In this document: positions 7,450 to 12,955 of the stretch, piece after piece
How the letters are laid out: each line of letters begins with the position of its first letter
Position numbering within the stretch: position 1 is the first letter of the stretch
Origin: Myxococcales bacterium
Lineage (GTDB): Bacteria > Myxococcota > Bradymonadia > REDH01
Direction of reading: 5' to 3'
NCBI GenBank assembly: GCA_018970625.1
Contig: JAGWVZ010000051.1
Location: 1 to 12,955 of the forward strand
DNA length: 12,955 nt
The notes under the pieces: generated by a model
Database searches by the model: none
Seen by the model: the letters and a program-made list of their open reading frames with translations, nothing else
What the model was told of the DNA's origin: nothing
Program-made: the position numbers and the translations under genes

Positions 7450-8548
7450 CAATCCGAAGGAAGTAGCTATCGTTGGTGCCGTCGCCATCGAGGTCGTGGT
7501 CGATGGGGGTGTCGTTGCAGTCGAGGATATCGGAGAGATGCCAGATGCCGTCGGCGGGGTTGGGGAATGCCGGGTTGGTGCAGAGCAGTGCGCGGAAAGC
7601 GGCAAAAGTATCGACGTCGTTGATGGGTCGCGCTTCGGCCTCGGCGCGCGTCAGGTAGCCAACGACGCTACCGTCACCGCCGAGCCCGGATTCATCGAGG
7701 ACGATACGGAAACGTACCTGTTCGGCGTTGAACCCAATGCTGGCGGCGATGGGGTCACCAATGCCGAGATCGATGATGACGTTGGCGGTAAGGTCGTAGA
7801 GAAACTCGTCGGAGATCCAGGCGCGGGGGTCGGGGGTGCCTTCACCGGTCTCATCCGGTCGGAATACAATCTCGTTTCGCGCGAAGAACTGCCACGCCAC
7901 CGTAACGGGTTCTCCGGACTCGTCGATTACGTCGGCAGCGCCGTATTCGGCGGTCACCGCCGCGCTGTCGTCACCGTCGGCGGGCGCAATCAGCAGAAAG
8001 CGCGCACCAAAAGCCAGAGATTTCAGAAGGTTAAAGATGTTTGTCAGCTCTTCAGGCTCGGTTACCGTGAAGTCCTCGGCGTCTTCGACGACGTTGCGAC
8101 GCTCGATAGGAATCCGGCAGGTGCCAGCGATGCAAGAATAGGGGAGATCGCAGAGCCCGGGGTCTGTGGTGCAATCGACCAGCGGCGGGGTCGTGGGGAC
8201 GTCGGGTTCAACGTCTTCCGTATCGAGGTCGCCAGCGTCTGCGGTGGAGCCATCGGTGGCGTCGGTCTCACTGGTGGTGTCCGACTCATCGACGGGGTCG
8301 GCGTCGGAGGCAGCGTCATCGCCGATGTCGTTGGGCAGGGCGTCGGGCGCCACGTCGGGGGTTCCGCTATCTGGCGTCTGCGAATCGGGCAGGTCGGCAT
8401 CGGGAGCGACAGCGCTTCCGTCAGCGTCGGCGACGTCGGGAAGTGCACCCGTGTCAGCCGTGTCGGTGGGCGTCGTGGGGTCGTCGGAGCAGGCGACAAG
8501 GGCCAGCACGACGAGGCTTGCCATGGAGCTGAAACGGAGCTGTCGCAT
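7412..8548 (-). CDS. Lipoprotein with acidic linker, four-Cys module and calcium-loop-like C-terminus, unknown function
   Basis: Likely exported and lipid-anchored; function unknown. From the ATG at 8548 it has 378 residues. Seen: n-region MRQLRF, hydrophobic core and lipobox LVAC with the lipidated Cys at 20; an Asp/Thr/Ala/Pro-rich linker at about 21-124; a four-Cys module (Cys126, 133, 139, 144; spacing 6-5-4); a non-repetitive domain at about 150-345; and near the C-terminus a DLDGDGTND loop (352-360) resembling thrombospondin-3/dockerin-type calcium loops. Two further in-frame ATGs (8554, 8575) would lengthen the n-region; none has a clear ribosome-binding site. The 3' end overlaps the hydrolase gene. 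A long opposite-strand frame here is a by-product of Asp-rich codon use. The calcium binding is inferred from the motif only. Confidence 0.83.
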   Translation of the reverse strand: MRQLRFSSMASLVVLALVACSDDPTTPTDTADTGALPDVADADGSAVAPDADLPDSQTPDSGTPDVAPDALPNDIGDDAASDADPVDESDTTSETDATDGSTADAGDLDTEDVEPDVPTTPPLVDCTTDPGLCDLPYSCIAGTCRIPIERRNVVEDAEDFTVTEPEELTNIFNLLKSLAFGARFLLIAPADGDDSAAVTAEYGAADVIDESGEPVTVAWQFFARNEIVFRPDETGEGTPDPRAWISDEFLYDLTANVIIDLGIGDPIAASIGFNAEQVRFRIVLDESGLGGDGSVVGYLTRAEAEARPINDVDTFAAFRALLCTNPAFPNPADGIWHLSDILDCNDTPIDHDLDGDGTNDSYFLRIDVGFVAASIVEL

Positions 8549-8769
8549 TGGCATCACGAGGTCAGGAGTACACATGGGTTACGCGTTGCGTCACATTCGT
8601 AGCGCAGCGCGCGAACGTCGGCAAGGCAGCAGGCTACGTGCCGGTTGTTCGAGTGCGACACCGCGACAGGTTTGCGGGCCTGACACCGGCGTCGATGGCC
8701 GAGGGCGGCGCAAACGTGCGGAAGAGAGCGCCGGGGCGGGCGATGGCATGAGGGACTGTGCAACAACGG

Positions 8770-8786
8770 AAGGCGTGCCACGCCCT
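8770..8786 (-). terminator. Possible weak stem-loop terminator after the thioredoxin gene
   Basis: A seven-base stem with one G-T pair and a three-base loop, AGGGCGT-GGC-ACGCCTT when read on the minus strand, starts about 20 bases after the stop of the thioredoxin gene. It is followed by a mixed CCGTTGTTG stretch rather than a clean T run, so intrinsic termination is doubtful. Confidence 0.28.
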
Positions 8787-8806
8787 GAAAACGAACGTGT
8801 GGGAGC

Positions 8807-9397
8807 TCAGGATCGCGCCCACCACAGGCGCCAACGCATGCCCCACGCGGTGGAAAACCCGGTGTGGACGGAGTCAACGCGGCCATCGGGGGTGATGAAA
8901 TAGTCGGTGGGGAACACCTCGATGCGCCAGGCTCGAAGGGTTTCCGGGTCGCCAAGCAGCACATTCCACTCGATGTCGTGTTGCTGCATGTAACTTCGCA
9001 GGGCGGCAATGTTACTGGCGTCGGAGTCATCGACGACGGTGAGCAGAACAGGCTGCTGACCTTCCAGCGCGCGATGCACGGCGTTTACCATGCCGATTTC
9101 GGTTTCGCAAACGCCGCACCACGTCGCCCAGAAGTGAACCAGAACAGGCCGACCAGCGAAGTCGTCGAGGCGCACGAGCCGGTCGGGTTCCCCGTCGTGA
9201 CCCAGTTGCAGAAGCTGCAAATCAGGGGCTTCACTTCCGCCGGGAACCAGCGACTGTGCGCGCCATAACTGGACCGCATAGACCACCGTCACGACAATCA
9301 CGATGTCGATGAGGATGGAGCGAATACGGCGCCACCAGCTGCGGGTGGTGGCGTTTGTCGCGCCGGGGCCGGTTGGATCGGGAGTTGGTTCAGACAT
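8807..9397 (-). CDS. Membrane-anchored TlpA/ScsD-like thioredoxin-fold protein with CGVC active site
   Basis: Likely periplasm-facing thiol-disulfide oxidoreductase, 196 residues. Seen: a short polar cytoplasmic tail, basic WWRRIR (21-26), one hydrophobic anchor (about 28-44), then a thioredoxin-like domain with VHFWATWCGVC (87-97; active-site Cys94 and Cys97), a long alpha/beta middle, and VFPTDYFI with the likely cis-Pro163. Family knowledge: TlpA, ResA and DsbE-like proteins of this shape exchange electrons with exported Cys proteins or apocytochromes c. No cytochrome maturation genes are in view; instead two Cys-rich lipoprotein genes flank it. The CGVC motif resembles ScsD/DsbE-like members more than CPPC thioredoxins. 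The ATG lacks an obvious Shine-Dalgarno sequence, but the next Met is inside the domain. Whether it oxidises or reduces cannot be read from sequence. Confidence 0.9.
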   Translation of the reverse strand: MSEPTPDPTGPGATNATTRSWWRRIRSILIDIVIVVTVVYAVQLWRAQSLVPGGSEAPDLQLLQLGHDGEPDRLVRLDDFAGRPVLVHFWATWCGVCETEIGMVNAVHRALEGQQPVLLTVVDDSDASNIAALRSYMQQHDIEWNVLLGDPETLRAWRIEVFPTDYFITPDGRVDSVHTGFSTAWGMRWRLWWARS

Positions 9398-9714
9398 GGG
9401 GGAACCGCTGTCGGAGGCAAGCCAGAAGGCTCATGAAATCAAACACATGCACAACCCGTATTGCATCGGGTCGGCCATTACCGGAGCCGGGTAACAAGGA
9501 ACCGTCTGAGCGTGGACCAGCCGTTGGGGAACCCGGGCAGCCTGTCACGCAATGTTCAGGGAGAAGACGTTACGAATATGATTGCGTGGCACGCTTTGCG
9601 TGGGGCCGTGTCTCGTATACATAGTGGCGTCTGTGTCCAGCGTCGATGTCCGAACCAGACACCTGGCGCCCTGTATGCCCTGGTCAGCCGGCACCCGTCT
9701 TACGAGAAGACTCT
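9398..9714. other. Divergent intergenic region (317 bp) between the thioredoxin and large lipoprotein genes
   Basis: No credible gene was found here; short open frames lack ribosome-binding sites and protein-like composition. It must hold the promoters of both flanking genes. Toward the plus-strand gene I see TTGCGTG copies, a TATGAT hexamer (9577-9582, poor -35) and a TATACA hexamer (9616-9621). A five-base inverted repeat ACCCG/CGGGT (9454-9458 and 9467-9471, eight-base loop) lies nearer the thioredoxin gene and is too short to interpret. Confidence 0.6.
9546..9603. promoter_or_regulatory. Cluster of TTGCGTG boxes, possible operator for the large lipoprotein gene
   Basis: TTGCGTGG occurs twice in direct orientation at 9582-9589 and 9596-9603 (14 bases start to start). 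A third copy, TTGCGTG, lies on the minus strand at 9546-9552. The first direct copy is also the left arm of an interrupted palindrome, GCGTG-G-CACGC (9584-9594). The last copy ends 12 bases before a TATACA hexamer, a place where an activator or repressor could act. No known regulator is recognised. Confidence 0.35.
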
Positions 9715-12700
9715 ATGATGCATCGCGTATCCCATGTCGCCCTTCCTGTCGTGTTGGCTGTGTGGCTTGCGGCCTGCGGTTCCTCTCCTCCGTCAGGGAG
9801 CGAATCAGAGATTCCGTGCACGATAAACGACGATTGTCCGACGGGTCAGGTGTGTGTGGATGGTATCTGCGCGCAGTCGGTCGATACGGGAGTCGCGGAC
9901 ACCACCGACACGACTTCCATCGTGCCGGACGTGACGGCGCCCGACGTGGAGGCGGATACGGATACGGACGCCGACACCAGTGATGTGTTGACGCCGGAGC
10001 CGGGCGAGACGGGGTCACCGTGCGAAACGGACGTCGACTGCGATTCGGGGTACTGCATCAACACAGCGGATGGCTCGTTGTGCACGGAGCTGTGCGGCGG
10101 CGATTGCCCCTTCGACTGGGAGTGTCAGCTGCTGACCAACTCGTCGAACGATGTGGTGGAGCTTTGCGTGCCCCCGCAGCAGATTCTTTGCCGACCGTGC
10201 CGCGCCGATATCGACTGCGGTGGCACAGAGAACCTGTGTCTGGAACAGAACGACGGCGAATTTTGCGCGACGCTCTGCGCGGCGGCGGAAGATTGTCCGG
10301 AAGGTTACGCATGCGATCCCGTGACAACATCCGCCGGCGAAGAGACGCGTCAGTGTGTGCCGCTGCTGGGTGTGTGTGGCGACTGCGTGGACCTGGATGA
10401 TGACGGTTACGGCGTGGGTCCGGGGTGCGACGGGCTGGACTGCGATGAGCTGAACCCGCAGGCCTACGCAGGGGCTGTGGAGCTTTGTGATTCCGTCGAT
10501 AATGACTGCGATGAGGCGGTGGACGAGGACTTTGATCTGTCGTCGGATGGGCGGAACTGCGGCGTCTGCGGTAATGCGTGCACTGCGGTGGGAGCCGAGA
10601 CGGCCTGCATCGAGAGTGTATGCGAGATCACCGTGTGTCCGCCGGGTCGCTACGACCTGAACGGCGAGTTTGCGGACGGATGCGAATACCTGTGTATTCC
10701 CAACCCGTTGTCGCCGACGGCCGAGCTGTGCAACACGATCGACGATGACTGCAATGGTCTGATTGACGAGACGTTCGACACGTCCACGGACGTCAACAAC
10801 TGCGGTGTCTGCGGCCGTACCTGCACCGATGACTCGGTGGTTTCGGCAGCCTGTGTCGCCGGTTCTTGTCAGGTGACGGAGTGTGTCGCCGGAGCTGGCG
10901 ACTGCAACAGCCTCTGGGGTGACCACTGCGAAGTGGATACGACCACCGACGAACGGCACTGCGGCGCGTGCGGAAGCTCATGCGCGGCCACCGGGGCCGA
11001 CACTCTGTGCCTGGAGTCGACCTGTCGCATTGGCAGCTGCGCCGCGGGCACGGCAGACTGCGACACGCTGTACGAGAATGGCTGCGAGACCCTCACGATT
11101 ACGGACCCGCTCAACTGTGGCACCTGCGGGCTGAGTTGTGCGCAGCCCAATTCAGAGCTGACTTGTGTGGATTATAGCTGCAACGTGATCGCCTGCCTGA
11201 ACGGGTTCGAAGATTGCGACCGACTGGCCAGCAATGGGTGCGAGGCTGATCTGGCGGACAACCTTCTGAACTGTGGCGCGTGCGGCGTTCCGTGTGCCAT
11301 CCCGAACGCGGTGTCGGACTGCGCGCCCGGCGGTGAGTGTCTGTTCGTAGCCTGCCAACCGGGCTTTTACGACCTGGACGGTAGCAACACAGCCGGCGTC
11401 AGCGGTGCGGGCACCAACGGCTGTGAATATGCGTGCACGCGAACCGAGGGCTTCGATGTCCCTGACGATGCGTTTGTGGACAGCAACTGCGACGGTATCG
11501 ACGGCACCATTGCACAGGGAATTTTTGTGGCGGCCACCGGCGACAACCGCAACGACGGGACACCCACCGCTCCGCTGGCGACCCTGCAGGCGGCGCTGGA
11601 TCGTGCGGGGCTGCTGGGGCTGCCGCACGTGTATGTGGCGGGTGGCAACTACACTGCGTCCACCCTGATTCTGACCAACGGAACGCATCTTTACAGCGGA
11701 TACGTTTATTCACCTTCCGGTAGCAATAACTGGAGCCGAAATAACTCCAGCGTGGCCAACTTCAATGCAACCTCGCCCACGGGCGCGACGGCGACCAACA
11801 TTACGAGCACAACGGTGCTCGATCGCATCAACATCACAGCCGCCAACGGGACCGCCGGGCAAATCAGCAGCTACGGGCTGATCGCACGCAACAGCGGCGG
11901 GCTGACGCTGCGCAACCTGACGATCCGCGCCGGAAACGGACGTTCGGGTGCCAACGGAGCATCGGTGACCGGTCAGGCGACCGCCGGTGGGAACGGCGGC
12001 GCCGGCACACCCGGTTGCGAGGATTCTTCCGGCTTCTGCACGGGCTGCGGCCGTCCCCAGGGCGGTGGCGGCGGGTCATCGGTCTGTGGTGGTTCCGGTG
12101 GCCGCGGTGGCAATGCCGGCGGGACCGGTAGCGGAAGCAGCGGGTCACCGGGAAATCGTGGCGCGAACGGCGCCTTCCGTGGCAGCAGCGCCGGCGATGG
12201 CGGTCCGGGAACACCCGGCGGCCGCGGAGACTGGAACCCACCACTGGATTATGTCGGTCGCGACGGCGCTAACGGCGCCTCTGGATTTGACGGCAGCCCC
12301 GGTAGCGCCACCTTTGGCCCGGACGGCTATGTGACCGTGAATGCAGCCAGCGGCGACCGTGGTGGGGATGGTGGCGGCGGCGGCGGTGGTGGTGGTGGCG
12401 GCGGTGGAAGCACCGACTGCGACTCGTATGGTGGCTCGGGAGGCGGCGGCGGCGGCGGCGGTTGCGGCGGCAGCGGTGCCACCGGAGGTGTCAGCGGCGG
12501 CGCTTCGGTCGCGGCCTTCTTCTTTGCGTCTCCGGTGACGCTCTCGAATGTACTGTTTCAGTCGGCGGACGGTGGAAACGGCGGCAGTGGCGGCAATGGC
12601 CAGCTGGGCGGAGCGGGCGGATTCCCGGGTCGTCGCGGTCAGTCTGCGGCGGACAACGCCGCCCACGGCTATGGCGGCAGCAGCGAGCAGGACGACGGCT

Positions 12701-12918
12701 CAAACGGCGCGCGTGGCGGCTTCGGAGGTACTGGCGGCCGAGGCGGGCACGGCGGCGGTGGTGCCGGTGGTGCCACGGCGTGCGCGGTCATCTGGGGCTC
12801 ACCGGTCGCGACGACCGAGGCACGATGCAACGTGGGCAGGCCCGGAAGCGGCGGCGCATCCAGCGGCAACGCAGGCTCCGATGGCGACACCATTGAGTTC
12901 GTGACGCTGGGCCTCTGA
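9715..12918 (+). CDS. Large Cys-rich and Gly-rich modular lipoprotein with MopE-like motif
   Basis: Likely surface or outer-membrane lipoprotein, 1067 residues, exact role unknown. Order of parts: signal peptide with lipobox LAAC (lipidated Cys21); four-Cys module (Cys35, 41, 47, 52; spacing 5-5-4); Asp/Thr-rich linker (about 54-102); Cys-rich region (103-224); MopE-like metal-binding motif (about 226-272) with DDDGYG and DNDCDEAVDE, plus a shorter DDDCNGLIDE (342-351); five NCGxCGxxC repeats at 281, 362, 415, 467 and 519; a beta-helix-like segment from about 602 (FVAATGDNRNDG, VYVAGGNYT, LTLRNLTIRAG); and a Gly-rich tail from about 741 to the end, with a 13-Gly run, interrupted by ASVAAFFFASPVTLSNVLFQ. 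The ATG at 9715 has a weak GAGAAG before it; ATG 9718 is equally possible. The frame opens at 9646, but those 23 residues would spoil the signal peptide. Confidence 0.92.
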   Translation: MMHRVSHVALPVVLAVWLAACGSSPPSGSESEIPCTINDDCPTGQVCVDGICAQSVDTGVADTTDTTSIVPDVTAPDVEADTDTDADTSDVLTPEPGETGSPCETDVDCDSGYCINTADGSLCTELCGGDCPFDWECQLLTNSSNDVVELCVPPQQILCRPCRADIDCGGTENLCLEQNDGEFCATLCAAAEDCPEGYACDPVTTSAGEETRQCVPLLGVCGDCVDLDDDGYGVGPGCDGLDCDELNPQAYAGAVELCDSVDNDCDEAVDEDFDLSSDGRNCGVCGNACTAVGAETACIESVCEITVCPPGRYDLNGEFADGCEYLCIPNPLSPTAELCNTIDDDCNGLIDETFDTSTDVNNCGVCGRTCTDDSVVSAACVAGSCQVTECVAGAGDCNSLWGDHCEVDTTTDERHCGACGSSCAATGADTLCLESTCRIGSCAAGTADCDTLYENGCETLTITDPLNCGTCGLSCAQPNSELTCVDYSCNVIACLNGFEDCDRLASNGCEADLADNLLNCGACGVPCAIPNAVSDCAPGGECLFVACQPGFYDLDGSNTAGVSGAGTNGCEYACTRTEGFDVPDDAFVDSNCDGIDGTIAQGIFVAATGDNRNDGTPTAPLATLQAALDRAGLLGLPHVYVAGGNYTASTLILTNGTHLYSGYVYSPSGSNNWSRNNSSVANFNATSPTGATATNITSTTVLDRINITAANGTAGQISSYGLIARNSGGLTLRNLTIRAGNGRSGANGASVTGQATAGGNGGAGTPGCEDSSGFCTGCGRPQGGGGGSSVCGGSGGRGGNAGGTGSGSSGSPGNRGANGAFRGSSAGDGGPGTPGGRGDWNPPLDYVGRDGANGASGFDGSPGSATFGPDGYVTVNAASGDRGGDGGGGGGGGGGGGGSTDCDSYGGSGGGGGGGGCGGSGATGGVSGGASVAAFFFASPVTLSNVLFQSADGGNGGSGGNGQLGGAGGFPGRRGQSAADNAAHGYGGSSEQDDGSNGARGGFGGTGGRGGHGGGGAGGATACAVIWGSPVATTEARCNVGRPGSGGASSGNAGSDGDTIEFVTLGL
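10555..11295 (+). repeat. Five NCGxCGxxC coding repeats inside the large lipoprotein gene
   Basis: The nine-residue core N/H-C-G-x-C-G-x-x-C starts at 10555, 10798, 10957, 11113 and 11269. The last four lie 52-53 residues apart; the first gap is 81 residues because a MopE-type segment is inserted. Each later unit continues with a second Cys group of the form C-x(4)-C and, in most units, D-C-D/N and N-G-C-E. The copies have diverged at DNA level, so this is an old protein-level repeat, not a recent tandem duplication. Confidence 0.85.
12370..12408 (+). repeat. GGN triplet run encoding 13 consecutive glycines
   Basis: Thirteen consecutive GGC/GGT/GGA codons, mostly GGC and GGT in blocks. A second run of eight Gly codons lies about 60 bases downstream, just before a Cys codon. 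Length changes by whole triplets would keep the reading frame. Confidence 0.85.
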
Positions 12919-12955
12919 TGTCTCGGACATTTCAGGGGGCCGGGTGACCTCTGTT

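Noticed and set aside
7450..7605. Longer N-terminus of the lipase-like protein
   Set aside because: The added Ser/Thr/Pro-rich residues lie wholly inside the lipoprotein gene and look like its frame shadow.
7346..8602. Long plus-strand open frame (418 codons) opposite the Asp-rich lipoprotein gene
   Set aside because: It lies antisense to a gene with a clear lipobox, acidic linker and Cys module. Its Val/Gly/Ser-rich composition is what GAC-rich DNA gives on the other strand.
9646..9714. Upstream ATG for the large lipoprotein
   Set aside because: It adds 23 polar residues ahead of a complete lipoprotein signal peptide, and the internal ATGs at 9715/9718 fit export much better.

Overview
The window looks like a chromosomal piece of a moderately GC-rich Gram-negative bacterium, most likely from the former Deltaproteobacteria (Myxococcota or Bradymonadota). 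This placement is inferred from protein style: Asp/Thr-rich linkers behind lipoprotein signal peptides, a MopE-type metal-binding motif, repeated NCGxCG cysteine modules and a very Gly-rich beta-helix-like tail. An oxygen-dependent haem enzyme indicates a life with oxygen. No tRNA, rRNA, CRISPR array, insertion sequence or phage gene was seen.

Left part (1-4317, minus strand): an ole operon in the order oleA-oleB-oleC-oleD, with oleD cut by the left edge. The four enzymes form the pathway for long-chain head-to-head olefins. OleA condenses two fatty acyl-CoAs, OleD reduces the 2-alkyl-3-keto acid, OleC closes a beta-lactone and OleB decarboxylates it to a cis-olefin. Catalytic residues are visible in all four. 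oleC and oleD overlap by four bases (ATGA).

Middle (4503-7449): hemF (aerobic coproporphyrinogen III oxidase, minus strand) is divergent from a small unrecognised membrane protein with a Gln/Gly/Pro-rich N-terminus. That gene converges on a lipase-like alpha/beta hydrolase with a GHSMG nucleophile elbow.

Right part (7412-12918): an envelope-protein neighbourhood. A 378-residue lipoprotein of unknown function overlaps the hydrolase gene and is preceded on the same strand by a membrane-anchored thioredoxin-fold protein with a CGVC active site. Divergent from that, on the plus strand, lies a 1067-residue lipoprotein with a four-Cys module, an acidic linker, Cys-rich repeats, a MopE-like motif, a beta-helix-like segment and a Gly-rich tail. 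Both lipoproteins carry nearly the same four-Cys module after an acidic linker. The nearby extracytoplasmic thioredoxin may help their disulfides form or be repaired; this is inference. The 317-base gap before the large lipoprotein gene holds three copies of TTGCGTG, a possible operator.

The ole pathway is a known system. The least described part is the cysteine-rich lipoprotein, thioredoxin and hydrolase neighbourhood.
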